From RYN-230 sp963837515 (GTDB lineage Bacteria; Actinomycetota; Actinomycetes; Streptosporangiales; Streptosporangiaceae): a stretch of 64,000 nt of DNA. The DNA lies in NCBI GenBank assembly GCA_963837515.1, contig CAWINT010000002.1, positions 1,476,454-1,540,453 of the forward strand. The letters are read 5' to 3'. A model generated the notes under the pieces. The model saw only the letters and a program-made list of their open reading frames with translations, did no database searches and had not been told where the DNA came from. The stretch's first letter is position 1. Each line of letters starts with the position of its first letter. This document shows positions 1 to 9,546 of this stretch, one piece after another. Both the position numbers and the translations under genes were made by a program.

Positions 1-1176
1 CGCGATCGGGGTCACGTCGACCTCGACCACCGTGGTCAGCTGCGCGGAGGTCTGCAGCGACTCGACCATGCGCCGGGCGATCAGCTGGCGGGCCCGCGAC
101 ATCCGCTCGGTCTTGCCGCGCAGCGAGGAGGGCTCGATGACCCGGCGCGGGGCCGGGCCGCCGGCCGGCGGGCCGGCCACCTGGTCCGGGGCTGCGGCGC
201 CAGCGGCCACGGCAGCCTGGCCGTTCGGGACCGCGGCCGCGGCCGCCTCACGTCGGGCCCGGGCCGCGTCGACCACGTCCTGCTTGCGGATCCGGCCGCC
301 GACCCCGGTGCCGCTGACCGTAGCCAGGTCCACGCCATGCTCGGCGGCGAGCTTGCGGACCAGCGGTGTGACGTACGGGCCGTCCCCGCTACCGAGCGGC
401 GAACCGGGCCGGGCTGGGCCACCGGCCGGTGGGGGCGGCGGGGCCTGCGTAGCCGGGGCCCGCTGCCAGACGTCGCTAGCCGGGACGGCCTCCGGCGCGG
501 GCGGCGCGGCCGGGGGCGCGGGCGGGGTGCCCAGGTTCTGCGGCGGGACGGCCGGCGGCGGCGTGTACCCGGCCGACTGCCCGTACCCGGCCTCCGGCTG
601 GTAGACAGCCGGCTGCTGGTAGGCAGCGGGCTGCTGCTGATAGGGCGCCGGCTCCTGGTACTGGCCCGGATCCTGGTACTGCCCGGGCGGGGCGTACCCG
701 GCCTGCTCCTGCTCGTACCCGGGCTGGCCGTAGCCGCCCGGGGTGAACGCGGACGGCTGCCCGGCCGGGACTGGCGGGTACGGGTAGCCCGGCTGCTCCG
801 CGGGTTGGCCCGCCGGGCCGGCCGGGCCGCCGTCGCCGGGCTGGGCCTCGGCCGCCGGGGCGGCGGGCTGCTCCGGGGCGGCCTGCTCAGCCGCCGGGGC
901 GGTCTCCCCGGACGGCGCGGCCGGCTCGCCCTCGGCGCTGGTCTCGTCGATGACCGCGAGTTCCGCCCCGACCGCCACCGTCTCGTCCTCGGCGACGGTG
1001 ATCCCGCGCAGGATCCCGGCCACCGGGGAGGGAATCTCGGTGTTGACCTTGTCCGTGGAGACCTCGAGCAGGGGCTCGTCGGCCTCCACGCGCTCCCCCT
1101 CCTTCTTCAGCCAGCGCGTGACGGTGCCCTCGGTAACGCTCTCGCCGAGCTGGGGCATTTGTACGGAGACCGACAT
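1..1176 (-). CDS. sucB: 2-oxo acid dehydrogenase E2 (dihydrolipoamide succinyl/acetyltransferase), C-terminus outside window
   Basis: This is the E2 acyltransferase core of a 2-oxoglutarate or pyruvate dehydrogenase complex; 392 codons are visible and the rest runs off the left edge. Residues 1-78 form one lipoyl domain with the lipoylated Lys43 in TDKVNTE. Residues 80-235 are a long, very Pro/Gln/Tyr/Gly-rich linker with YQQP-type repeats. Around 255-300 lies a peripheral-subunit-binding domain (VRKLAAEHGVDLATVSGTG), followed by the start of the catalytic domain. The ATG is preceded by GAAGGAG about 13 nt upstream. Only one lipoyl domain is seen, whereas many actinobacterial E2s carry two. 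It lies downstream of pepA and lpd on the same strand, the usual actinobacterial order. Whether it serves OGDH or PDH cannot be settled from the N-terminus. Confidence 0.93.
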   Translation of the reverse strand, partial: MSVSVQMPQLGESVTEGTVTRWLKKEGERVEADEPLLEVSTDKVNTEIPSPVAGILRGITVAEDETVAVGAELAVIDETSAEGEPAAPSGETAPAAEQAAPEQPAAPAAEAQPGDGGPAGPAGQPAEQPGYPYPPVPAGQPSAFTPGGYGQPGYEQEQAGYAPPGQYQDPGQYQEPAPYQQQPAAYQQPAVYQPEAGYGQSAGYTPPPAVPPQNLGTPPAPPAAPPAPEAVPASDVWQRAPATQAPPPPPAGGPARPGSPLGSGDGPYVTPLVRKLAAEHGVDLATVSGTGVGGRIRKQDVVDAARARREAAAAAVPNGQAAVAAGAAAPDQVAGPPAGGPAPRRVIEPSSLRGKTERMSRARQLIARRMVESLQTSAQLTTVVEVDVTPIA

Positions 1177-1254
1177 GGCTTCCCGTGACTCCTTCGTTGT
1201 CCGGCACCGCCGGTGCCGCTTTCGTGGTGGCAGGTGCGCCCCCGCGGGGGCAGG

Positions 1255-2652
1255 TTACGCATGCACGTGCAGTGGCTTCCCGGCGAGCGCGAGGTGCGCC
1301 TCGCCGATCGCCTCCGACTGGGTCGGGTGCGGGTGGATGAGCTGGGCGACGTCGATGGGGAGCGCCTCCCAGTTGTAGATCAGCTGGCCCTCGGCGATGA
1401 GCTCGCCGACCCGGGCGCCTACCAGGTGCACGCCGAGCACCGGCCCCGGCTGGCCGTCCGGCCCGCCGTTCGCCGCGGCGATCACCTTGGCCGCCCCCTG
1501 GGTCTGCAGGATGACGCTCTTACCGTTGCCGCCGAGGTTGTAGGTGAACTCGGTGGTCTCGATGCCGCGCTGCGCCGCGGTCGCCGAGGTGATGCCCACC
1601 GACGCGACCTCCGGGTCGCTGTAGGTGATCCGCGGCACCCCGTCGTAGTCGATCGGGGTCACCGGCAGCCCGGCGGCCCGCTCGGCCACCAGGATCCCCT
1701 CGGCGAAGCCGACGTGCGCCAGCTGCGGCCCGGGGATCAGGTCGCCGACCGCCGAGATCGTCGGCACGCTGGTCCGGCAGTACTCGTTAACCGTGACGTA
1801 GCCGCGTTCCACCGCGACGCCGTTCTCCTCGTAGCCCAGGCCGGCAGACACCGGCCCGCGGCCGACCGCCACCAGCAGCAGGTCGGCATCGAGCGTCTTG
1901 CCGCCCTCCAGGGTGACGGCCACCCCGGTCCCGGACTCCTTGACGGACTCGAACCGCGCGCCGAGCTCGTACTTGATGCCACGGCGCCGGAACGCGCGCT
2001 CCAGCAGTTTGGAGCTGGACTCCTCCTCCGGCGGCAGCAGATGGGGGAGCATCTCCACGATCGTCACGTCGGCGCCGAACGAGCGCCACACGCTGGCGAA
2101 CTCCACGCCGATGACGCCCCCGCCCAGGATCACCGCCGAGCGGGGCACCCGGTCCAGCCGCAGCGCGTGATCGCTGCTGATCACCCGCTCACCGTCGATC
2201 TCCAGACCGGGCAGGCTGCGTGGCTCCGACCCGGTGGACAGCACCACGTGGTCGCCGGTGTAGACGGTGCCGCCCACCGCGACGCTGGTCGGCGAGACCA
2301 GCCGGCCCTCGCCGTAGACGATCTCCACCTTCCGGCTGGCCAGCGTGCTCTGCAGGCCCTTCCAGAGCCGGTCGACCACCTTGTCCTTGTAGGCGTTCAC
2401 GCCCGGCATGTCGATGCCCTCGAAGGTGGCGCGGACGCCGAACGCCTCGCCGTCCCGGGCATGGTCGGCGATCTCCGCCGCGTGCAGCAGCGCCTTGGTG
2501 GGGATGCAGCCACGGTGCAGGCAGGTGCCGCCCACCTTGTCCTTCTCGATGAGCGCGACCCGCTTGCCGAGTTCGGCGGCGCGCAGCGCGCAGGCGTACC
2601 CGCCGCTGCCGCCGCCGAGGATCACGATGTCGTATGACGTGTTGTCCGCCAC
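1255..2652 (-). CDS. lpdA: Dihydrolipoamide dehydrogenase (E3)
   Basis: This FAD flavoprotein reoxidises dihydrolipoyl groups of 2-oxo acid dehydrogenase complexes with NAD+. It is a full-length 465-residue pyridine-nucleotide disulphide oxidoreductase. The N-terminal FAD Rossmann motif GGGSGG is near residue 13 and the redox disulphide motif GGTCLHRGC gives Cys44/Cys49. The NAD-binding motif GGGVIGVEFAS is near 180 and the C-terminal dimer-interface catalytic His-Glu motif (HPHPTQSE) is near 440. It starts 56 bp after pepA and ends 78 bp before sucB on the same strand, so the three are probably co-transcribed and E3 is made alongside its E2 partner. Confidence 0.97.
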   Translation of the reverse strand: MADNTSYDIVILGGGSGGYACALRAAELGKRVALIEKDKVGGTCLHRGCIPTKALLHAAEIADHARDGEAFGVRATFEGIDMPGVNAYKDKVVDRLWKGLQSTLASRKVEIVYGEGRLVSPTSVAVGGTVYTGDHVVLSTGSEPRSLPGLEIDGERVISSDHALRLDRVPRSAVILGGGVIGVEFASVWRSFGADVTIVEMLPHLLPPEEESSSKLLERAFRRRGIKYELGARFESVKESGTGVAVTLEGGKTLDADLLLVAVGRGPVSAGLGYEENGVAVERGYVTVNEYCRTSVPTISAVGDLIPGPQLAHVGFAEGILVAERAAGLPVTPIDYDGVPRITYSDPEVASVGITSATAAQRGIETTEFTYNLGGNGKSVILQTQGAAKVIAAANGGPDGQPGPVLGVHLVGARVGELIAEGQLIYNWEALPIDVAQLIHPHPTQSEAIGEAHLALAGKPLHVHA

Positions 2653-2708
2653 AGAAGCGCTCCTTGCTCCGATCAGTGTTATCCCCGCCCGGTCAACATC
2701 CGCCCTCG

Positions 2709-4250
2709 TCAGAGCCTTCCCTCGGCGGCGTCCAGCGCGACCTGGATCAGTGTCCTGGTGGCCGCGCCCGTGCCGCCCCTAGGGGTGTACCCGTGCGGGG
2801 AGCCGTCATTGAACGCGGGGCCGGCGATGTCCAGGTGGGCCCAGCGCACCCCGGGCGGGACGAACTCGCGCAGGAACAGGCCGGCCACGAGCATCCCGCC
2901 GGACCGGTCGGCGGCCACGTTCGACAGGTCCGCGACCGTGGAGTCGAGGCCCTTGCGCAGTTCCGCCGGCAGCGGCATGGGCCAGGCGGCCTCGCCGGCC
3001 CGGTCCGCCGCGGCCACCACTGCGTCCCGCAGCGCGTCGTCGTTGGCCATGACGGCGCTGATCCGCGGCCCCAGCGCGACCAGCTGCGCACCGGTCAGAG
3101 TGGCGACATCGATCAGCACGTCAGGCCCGTCCGCCGCCGACCGGGCCAGCGCGTCGGCCATCACGAGCCGCCCCTCGGCGTCGGTGTTGAGCACCTCGAC
3201 GGTCTTCCCGCCGTACATGGTGAGCACGTCCGAGGGCCGCTGGGCCGTGCCGCTGGGCATGTTCTCCGCCAGCGGCAGGTAGCCGATGACGCGGACCGGC
3301 GGCTGGAGTGCCGCGATAGCCTGCAGCGCGGCCAGCACCGCCGCCGCGCCGCCCATGTCGCACTTCATCGTCTCCATGGACTTCGACGGCTTGAGCGACA
3401 GGCCACCCGAGTCAAACGTGATGCCCTTGCCGACGAACACCAATGTGGCGGCCGCCTGCGGCGGCGCGTACTCCAGCCGGACCAGCCGCGGCGGGTTCAC
3501 CGAGCCCTGCCCGACCCCCAGGATGCCGCCGTAGCCCTGCTCGGCCAGGGCCTTCTCGTCCAGCACCTCGGCGTCCAGCCCGGCCGCTGACGCGACCCGC
3601 TCCGCCTCGGCCGCCAGCGCGGCCGGCGGCAGGTCCGACGGCGCCGTGTTGACCAGGTCGCGGGTGAGCGTCACGGCGTCGGCGAGGGCACGGGCCCGGG
3701 CGGGCACGACGGCGTCGTCCGCGGCGGGCGTCAGCACGGTGACGGCGGACGGGGCGGCGCTGTCCGCGCGGTAACGGGTGAACGTGTACCCGCCGAGCAG
3801 GGCGCCGAGCGCCACCGCCTCGGCGTCCGCCGCGTCGCGGGCGGGCAGGGCCAACGCGATGCGCGGCCCGGCCCCGGCGCCGCGCGCCGCGGCCGGCGTG
3901 GCCAGCGCGCGGACGGCCGCCCCGGCCGCGCGGCGCAGCGTCTCCCGGTCCACCGGGCCGGTGCCCGGCGCCGCCGGGTCCGCGCCGTCCGGGGCCGGCC
4001 CGAGCCCGACCGCGGCGAGCAGCGGCGCGGTCAGCGCGCCACCGCCGGGCAGCCGGGTGACTTCTTCCACTGCCCCGGTGGAACCGAGGGTGGCGAGGGT
4101 GGCGGCGAGGCCGCCGCCCAGGGCGGCGTCGATGTCCTCGGCGCCAGGTGCGAGGACCGGCCCGTCCGGGCCCTTCATCACGCCGACGACAACGGCGTCC
4201 GCGTCGGCGTACCGAGGCGGGGAAGTGCTGATGCTGAGCGTCGTGGTCAC
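2709..4250 (-). CDS. pepA: Leucyl aminopeptidase (M17 family)
   Basis: This is a cytosolic two-metal aminopeptidase that trims N-terminal residues from peptides. The 513 residues match the usual M17 length. The family signature NTDAEGRL is at about residues 355-362, and metal-binding residues lie in the preceding KGITFDSGG and MKCDMGGAAA segments. The N-terminal regulatory half is Ala/Gly-rich and less conserved. It is the first gene of the leftward pepA-lpd-sucB set, an arrangement conserved in Streptomyces and relatives. No special regulatory signal is seen in the 100 bp upstream. Confidence 0.95.
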   Translation of the reverse strand: MTTTLSISTSPPRYADADAVVVGVMKGPDGPVLAPGAEDIDAALGGGLAATLATLGSTGAVEEVTRLPGGGALTAPLLAAVGLGPAPDGADPAAPGTGPVDRETLRRAAGAAVRALATPAAARGAGAGPRIALALPARDAADAEAVALGALLGGYTFTRYRADSAAPSAVTVLTPAADDAVVPARARALADAVTLTRDLVNTAPSDLPPAALAAEAERVASAAGLDAEVLDEKALAEQGYGGILGVGQGSVNPPRLVRLEYAPPQAAATLVFVGKGITFDSGGLSLKPSKSMETMKCDMGGAAAVLAALQAIAALQPPVRVIGYLPLAENMPSGTAQRPSDVLTMYGGKTVEVLNTDAEGRLVMADALARSAADGPDVLIDVATLTGAQLVALGPRISAVMANDDALRDAVVAAADRAGEAAWPMPLPAELRKGLDSTVADLSNVAADRSGGMLVAGLFLREFVPPGVRWAHLDIAGPAFNDGSPHGYTPRGGTGAATRTLIQVALDAAEGRL

Positions 4251-4351
4251 GGTCTGATGCTAGCCCCTGCCCGGGTGGGCCGATCCCGCGTCAGGCATGG
4301 TGAGCGGGCCGCGGGCGGCGGCCGCCCGGCAGGGCGGCCGCCGCTGGGATC

Positions 4352-5043
4352 TCAGCGCAGCAGATCGTTCACGGTGGGTGCCCGGCCGTCGGCCGGCTGC
4401 GCGTGCTGCGGCAGCCGGATGCTCGCGTCGTCCGGGCGGGCGAAATCAGACATCGTCATGAGGTTGCCGATCGCTGACCGGCTGAATGTAGCCGGAGTCG
4501 TAGTAGCCGCCGCTTTCGTTGACGAGTACTGCATCGGGTCGCAGCTCCCGCAGTACGAGGAGTTGACCTTGCCGTTGCTGTCGCCCTCGCCGTAGCAGCC
4601 CCAGCTAATGCGGTGCGCGGACAGTTCGTGGTGTAGCCGGTCTTCTGCGGCGGCGGCGTGTAGGGGAGATGTTCACGGTGCCGTCGATGTTGTAGCCCGC
4701 GTTGTAGTTGTTCAGCAGGTAGCGGCCCGGCTGGCAGTTCTGAATGACCTTGCCGGGTAGCGTGTTCAGGTACGCGTCGATCGCCCCGACGCCCGGCTGG
4801 GAGGGCTGGCGCCGTGGTCATCGCCCGCGGTGTTGGCCACCCAGGTGTTCAGGCGGCTGTGGTAGCGGAGGGTCTGCTGGGCCATCTGGTAGAAGCGGTG
4901 GAGCGGGTCGCCCACGCAAGCGTCATAGAACTCGCACTGGCCGTACTTCGAGTACTGGCTGTGGCTGCGGTCGCGGCCAGCGCGGACACGGCCAGGCCGG
5001 CCGCACCGAGCACGCTCGCCGCCGCCCTCGGGTAGTGCGTCAT
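4352..5043 (-). pseudogene. Decayed secreted phosphoesterase / alkaline phosphatase family gene (PF04185-like)
   Basis: Pieces of one secreted phosphoesterase lie in order on the minus strand but in changing frames. At 5043 there is an ATG with an Ala-rich signal-like N-terminus (MTHYPRAAASVLGAAGLAV). About 4815-4967 encodes YGQCEFYDACVGDPLHRFYQ and NTWVANTAGDD. About 4690-4803 encodes QPGVGAIDAYLNTLPGK and LLNNYNAGYNIDG. About 4540-4615 encodes ISWGCYGEGDSNGK and YCGSCDP. About 4485-4530 encodes GGYYDSGYIQPV in yet another frame, and 4352-4480 encodes AIGNLMTMSDF and the C-terminus. These blocks follow the family's order, but the roughly 1.6-kb gene is reduced to 0.7 kb by deletions and several frameshifts. 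The family assignment is from remembered motifs and no alignment was run. Confidence 0.8.
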
Positions 5044-5165
5044 GCGGTTCCCTCCTGTACGCGGGCATGGACGCGGGTACCCGTGCTGCCCGCGCCAGCC
5101 TGATGAGCCCAGACGGCGGAGGAAGATCGCCGGGGTGAAGGCCAGGCAGACAGCAGGTCAGGGGC

Positions 5166-6371
5166 TCACAATGCCTCTGGTCCCGTCCCGTCACCTGGGG
5201 CCTGCCCGCCCAGGACGCCTGCCCCGGCGCCGCCCGCCCCGGCGCCGCCCGCCCCGGACCCGTTGACCCCGGACCCGTTGGCGGCGGCGCTGAACACGTG
5301 GCAGCCCGCCGGGTCCAGCCGCAGTCCGACGTTCTCCCCGCGGTTCGCCCGGGTGTCGGCGAAGACGCTGGTCAGCCGTCCATGACCGGGGATGTCGATG
5401 GCGTGCTCATAGCCTCTCCCGCGGAACGCCACGTCGGCCACGATGCCCGCCAGATGATGCTCGCCCGAGGTGTTGCTGACCAGCCGGACCCCGGTCGGCC
5501 GGATCATCAGCAGCCCGGCGGCCCCGCTGGCCGGCGCATGGCTGCCGCGGGCGTGGAACGGCCGGGCGGCGCGGCCGCCGGACGGTTCGACCTCGAACAG
5601 CCCGTCCCCGATGATCCGCCGGACCTGGACCGGCAGTTCGCCGGACAGGCCGGTGAACCGGGCCACGAACGGGGTGGCTGGGTGAGTGTAGATCTCCTCG
5701 GGTGGTCCGAGCTGGACCAGCCGGCCTTTTTCCAGGATGCCGACCTGGTCGGCCAGGGCGAACGCCTCCGCCTGGTCGTGGGTGATGTAGACGGTGGTGG
5801 CCCCGGCCTCCCGGACCAGCGCGGAGATCTCCAGCCGCATCCGTTCCCGCAGGTCCGCGTCGAGATTGGAGAGCGGCTCGTCACACAGGATCAGGCCGGT
5901 GTCGGCGACCAGCGCCCGGGCCAGCGCGACCCGTTGCTGCTCGCCGCCGGACAGCTCGTTGGGGTAACGCCCGCCGAGCGCGCCCAGGCCCACCCGGTCC
6001 AGCATGGCCAGCGCCCGCTCCCGGGTGGCCGCCCGAGGCAGCTTGCGGCGGCGCAGCGCGAAGGCAACGTTGTCCCGGGCGCTCAGGTGCGGCCAGAGCG
6101 CGTAGTCCTGGAAGACCATGGACAGGTCGCGCCGGTCGGGCGGGACGTGCCCACGGCCGTCCGCCACCGTGGCGCCGCCGATCGCGATCCGGCCCGAGGT
6201 CACCCGCTCGATCCCGGCCAGGCAGCGCAGCAGCGTGGTCTTGCCCGAGCCGGACGGCCCCAGCAGCACCAGGAACGTGCCCGCCGCCACGTTCAGCGAG
6301 ACGTCGCGCAGCGCCTGGTTACCGCCCGGGTAGACCTTGCTGACGGCGTCGATGGAAATCTGCTCAGCCAC
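5166..6371 (-). CDS. ABC transporter ATP-binding protein (ferric iron / 2-aminoethylphosphonate type)
   Basis: This is the cytoplasmic ATPase of a three-gene importer. The Walker A motif GPSGSGKTTLL is near residue 39, the signature LSGGEQQRVALARAL near 139, Walker B ILCDEPLSNLDA near 160 and the switch His in YITHD near 196. Residues 240-365 form the C-terminal TOBE/regulatory region typical of FbpC/PotA-type ATPases. The last 35 residues are a Gly/Ala-rich low-complexity tail. Its start overlaps the permease stop by 8 bp, which indicates translational coupling. Substrate is inferred from the solute-binding protein and the fused permease; ferric iron, phosphonate or thiamine are all possible. 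Confidence 0.93.
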   Translation of the reverse strand: MAEQISIDAVSKVYPGGNQALRDVSLNVAAGTFLVLLGPSGSGKTTLLRCLAGIERVTSGRIAIGGATVADGRGHVPPDRRDLSMVFQDYALWPHLSARDNVAFALRRRKLPRAATRERALAMLDRVGLGALGGRYPNELSGGEQQRVALARALVADTGLILCDEPLSNLDADLRERMRLEISALVREAGATTVYITHDQAEAFALADQVGILEKGRLVQLGPPEEIYTHPATPFVARFTGLSGELPVQVRRIIGDGLFEVEPSGGRAARPFHARGSHAPASGAAGLLMIRPTGVRLVSNTSGEHHLAGIVADVAFRGRGYEHAIDIPGHGRLTSVFADTRANRGENVGLRLDPAGCHVFSAAANGSGVNGSGAGGAGAGGAGAGVLGGQAPGDGTGPEAL

Positions 6372-8154
6372 GGGAGGTTCCTCCGATCCGGCGCCAGCCG
6401 GTCGGCGCGAGCAGCCGGTAGCCGCCGAGCACCAGCAGGACCGCGGCCAGCGCGATGCCGACCGCCAGGACAGCCTGGGCCATGCCGATGCCGAAGTGGT
6501 AGTTACTGAGGTTGTCTTCGATGGCGATGGAGGCGGGCGGCGAGCCCGGCGCGTACAGCAGTTGGGAGATGGGCAGCTCGAGGAACACCGCGCAGAACGT
6601 GAGCAGCCAGGCCATCACGATCGGCCGGGACACCACCGGCAGCACGCCGCGGGCCCAGGCCACGACCGGGCCGGCGCCGTGGACAGTGGCGGCGTCCTTG
6701 AGCGAGGACTGCAGCTGGGACACCGCGCCGACCAGCACCCGGGCGTTGGTCGGCACGCTGGACGCGGTGTAGGCGATGATTAGCAGAGTGGCGGTCTGGT
6801 AGAGGTTGATGCCCAGTCGGGACCAGACCGGCAGGTTGTAGGCGAAGATGTAGCCGGCCGCGAACACCACGCTGGGCAGCGCGATCGCGGCCAGCAGCAG
6901 GAAGTCGAGGAGCCGGGAGCCCTTGGCGCGGCGCTGGGCGAGCAGCCAGGCGGCGATGAAGCCACCGGTCACCGTGATGCACGCGCTGATCACCGCGTAG
7001 ATCAGCGACCGTTCCAGCGGGCCGATCTGGCCGGCCTGGTGCAGCAGCGCCCGGTAGTTGACCAAGGTGAGGCTGAAGGAGCCGCCGTAGTCGCCGAGCA
7101 GCGAGCCGCTGACCGCCCCGAAACCCGGCACGCCCAGGATGATGAGGAAGAAAGCCGCGATCACGGCGGCCGCGACGGCCGTGGCCGCCCAGCTCAGCCG
7201 GCGCCGGACCACCTGCCGGGTCCGGCCGGACAGCATCTGGTATGAACGGCCGCGCAGCGCCCGGGCCTGCAGCGCCAGCGGGATGGCCACCGCCGCGACC
7301 AGCAGCGTGCCCGTGGCCGAGGCGGCCGGGAAGCTGGGCGGGAAGTTGCCGATGTCCGCGAACACCTGGTACGTGGCCAGCAGGAAGTTGGAGTTGTAGG
7401 CCAGGGTGGCGGCCACCCCGAAGTCGCTGATCGACTCGGCGAAGCCGATGGCCAGCGCCGACCAGATGGCCGGGGCCAGCATCGGCCAGATCAGCCGCAG
7501 CGTCATGACCCGGCCGGCCCCGTGCACCCGGGCCGCGTCCTCGAACTCCTGGCCCAGGCCGGCCATGGCCGCGGTGATGGCCAGGTAGGTGAACGGGACG
7601 CAGCGCAGGCCGAGCAGCAGCACCACGCCGAACGGCCCCATGACGGCGTGGGTGACCCAGGGCCAGTCCAGCCCCACCCGGTACATCACGCCGTCCTGCT
7701 GCACCAGCCGCTGCCAGCCCAGCGCGGGCAGCCAGGAGGGCAGCAGCAGGGCGAGCCACATGGCGCCGGGCACGAACCGCCGGCCGGGCAGCGTGGTCCG
7801 TGCGGCCAGCCAGGCGATCGGGAAGCCGATCGCCAGCCCGAGCACCGCCGCCGCGCTGCTCGCCCACAGCGAGTTGGTGATGGCGAGGGCGGTCGTGCCG
7901 GTGAAGGCCTGGCCCAGGTAGCTCAGCGTGAACCACTGCGGGCCCTGGTCGAACAGCCGGGGCGAGATGGCCAGCAGCAGGGAACTGGCGCAGGGGACCA
8001 GGATGAAGAAGATGAGCGCCGCCCAGAACAGCGGCATGCCGAGCCGGCCGTAGAGGGTGCGCAGCCCGGCGGGTGCGGCCGGGCGGGACCAGCGCCGGGT
8101 GCCCGGCCCGGCTGGGGCCGGGCCGGGCACGAGAACAGGGGGGGTGGCGGTCAC
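6364..8154 (-). CDS. ABC transporter permease, two fused membrane units (FbpB-like)
   Basis: This integral membrane channel of 596 residues contains two binding-protein-dependent transport inner-membrane domains in tandem, each with about six helices. The first spans roughly residues 40-300 and the second 315-590. EAA-type loops occur in both halves (for example DAARVHGAG near 207 and DAATVHGAG near 486), where the ATPase docks. Such fused permeases are characteristic of ferric-ion and aminoethylphosphonate systems. It lies between the binding-protein gene (55 bp upstream) and the ATPase gene (8-bp overlap) and is clearly in the same operon. Confidence 0.92.
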   Translation of the reverse strand: MTATPPVLVPGPAPAGPGTRRWSRPAAPAGLRTLYGRLGMPLFWAALIFFILVPCASSLLLAISPRLFDQGPQWFTLSYLGQAFTGTTALAITNSLWASSAAAVLGLAIGFPIAWLAARTTLPGRRFVPGAMWLALLLPSWLPALGWQRLVQQDGVMYRVGLDWPWVTHAVMGPFGVVLLLGLRCVPFTYLAITAAMAGLGQEFEDAARVHGAGRVMTLRLIWPMLAPAIWSALAIGFAESISDFGVAATLAYNSNFLLATYQVFADIGNFPPSFPAASATGTLLVAAVAIPLALQARALRGRSYQMLSGRTRQVVRRRLSWAATAVAAAVIAAFFLIILGVPGFGAVSGSLLGDYGGSFSLTLVNYRALLHQAGQIGPLERSLIYAVISACITVTGGFIAAWLLAQRRAKGSRLLDFLLLAAIALPSVVFAAGYIFAYNLPVWSRLGINLYQTATLLIIAYTASSVPTNARVLVGAVSQLQSSLKDAATVHGAGPVVAWARGVLPVVSRPIVMAWLLTFCAVFLELPISQLLYAPGSPPASIAIEDNLSNYHFGIGMAQAVLAVGIALAAVLLVLGGYRLLAPTGWRRIGGTSRG

Positions 8155-8209
8155 CGGGCTGGGCCCTGCCCGCCGGGGTGCCCGTCAGGGCAGGTGCGGC
8201 GACCGGGCA

Positions 8210-9289
8210 TCAGCGGACGATGTTCGCGTCGAACCAGTTGTTGATCGTGGCCTCCTTCGGCCCCCAGGTGTAGGGGTCGATGGACTGTGTCTTCACCCCG
8301 CTCAGCGTGGGCAGCGCGGGCAGCGGGGTGACCCCGGTCACCACCGGGTAGTACAGCGAGTCGCCGGTGGGGTCGCCGCCCTGCATCACCTTCTGGCCCG
8401 CGGGGGAGAGCACGAACTGGATGAACTTCTTCGCTTCGGCCTGCTCCGCCGCGGGTGCGTGGGCGTCGATGCCGATGGCGCTGGGCAGCAGGGTGACCGG
8501 GTTCAGGTACTTGACGACCAGGTGCTTGTCACCCAGGGCCGCGCCGATGCCGGCCGAGCTCTGCACCAGGGCCAGCTTGATCTGCCCGCTGGTCAGCGCC
8601 TGCAGGGTGGGCCCGTTGGTCGGGTGGATCACCAGCCCGTTGGCCTTGAGCTTGCTGAAGTAGCGCTGGCCCGCGCTCTGCCCGCCCAGGTAGTTCATCA
8701 TCCCGGCGACAAAGGGGTAGGTGGGACCGGACTGGGACGGGTCGTTCATCCCGACCGCGCCCTTCCATTGCGGCTGCAGCAGTTCCTGCCAGGTGGTCGG
8801 CGGGTTGCTCACCTTGGTCTTGTCGTAGACCACCGCGGCCATGAGTGTGACGCCGGTCGGGGCGTAACTCTTGTCCGAGGGCACCGACTGCTGGCCCAGG
8901 GAGTCCCAGCTCACGTTGGGCTCGAACCCCTTGAGCAGCAGGCCCTGCTGGTCCGGCCCGGCGAACGCGGTGGCGCCGTCCACCCACAGCAGGCCCCAGT
9001 TCGGGTTGTTCTTGGACGCCTCGATCTGGGTCAGCAGCGGGCCGGTGGAGTTGTCGTCCAGCTTCACCGGAATCCCAGTGGCCTTCGTGAACGCCGTGGT
9101 CATCACCTTGTCGTAACCCTGGGCCGAGTACACCACCAGCGTCGTCTTGGCCGACGTCGTCTTGGCGGAGCTGGTTGAGCTGGCCGAATTTGAGCTGCCT
9201 GAGGAGGAGCAGCCGGCGATGGCCACCACGCCGGCGCTGAGGATTCCAGTGATCAGGAGGGACGTACGTCGCCGTGAAATGCGCTTCAT
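8210..9289 (-). CDS. Extracellular solute-binding lipoprotein of ABC importer
   Basis: This is the secreted substrate receptor anchored to the membrane by lipid. Its N-terminus has a basic RRR stretch, a hydrophobic segment and the lipobox VAIAGC, so Cys27 should be lipidated. A Ser/Thr/Ala-rich spacer follows, then a periplasmic-binding-protein fold beginning LVVYSAQGYDK and ending near the C-terminus. Length (359 residues) fits family 1 binding proteins of ferric-iron and 2-aminoethylphosphonate importers. It is the promoter-proximal gene of the leftward operon. An unusually AT-rich stretch at 9360-9410 probably carries its promoter; no convincing IdeR/DtxR box was seen, so iron control is not supported. 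Confidence 0.92.
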   Translation of the reverse strand: MKRISRRRTSLLITGILSAGVVAIAGCSSSGSSNSASSTSSAKTTSAKTTLVVYSAQGYDKVMTTAFTKATGIPVKLDDNSTGPLLTQIEASKNNPNWGLLWVDGATAFAGPDQQGLLLKGFEPNVSWDSLGQQSVPSDKSYAPTGVTLMAAVVYDKTKVSNPPTTWQELLQPQWKGAVGMNDPSQSGPTYPFVAGMMNYLGGQSAGQRYFSKLKANGLVIHPTNGPTLQALTSGQIKLALVQSSAGIGAALGDKHLVVKYLNPVTLLPSAIGIDAHAPAAEQAEAKKFIQFVLSPAGQKVMQGGDPTGDSLYYPVVTGVTPLPALPTLSGVKTQSIDPYTWGPKEATINNWFDANIVR

Positions 9290-9546
9290 GACCGGCAGCG
9301 TGCACGGGCCGTTCGTATGCCGGATGTCCGATTAGTGGCCAGCGGGTTAAGCGAACGTCACGATACAGATCTAACGGCTGTTACTTTTAAGAACTCACTA
9401 ATGTTATCCTGACGACCGCTGGCGGGGGAGTGGTCAGCGAGCGAGGGGGTAGGCGGGATGGGTCGTGCCCAGGCACGGGCCTGAGGAGGTGGATCGTGGC
9501 CGGAGACGCAGCGGCCAGGCCGGCCAGCCGGGCCGGCGGCGCTGGC

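Noticed and set aside
9360..9410. Iron-regulator (IdeR/DtxR) box in front of the ABC importer
   Set aside because: The AT-rich stretch has no convincing 19-bp palindrome of the TTAGGTTAGGCTAACCTAA kind.
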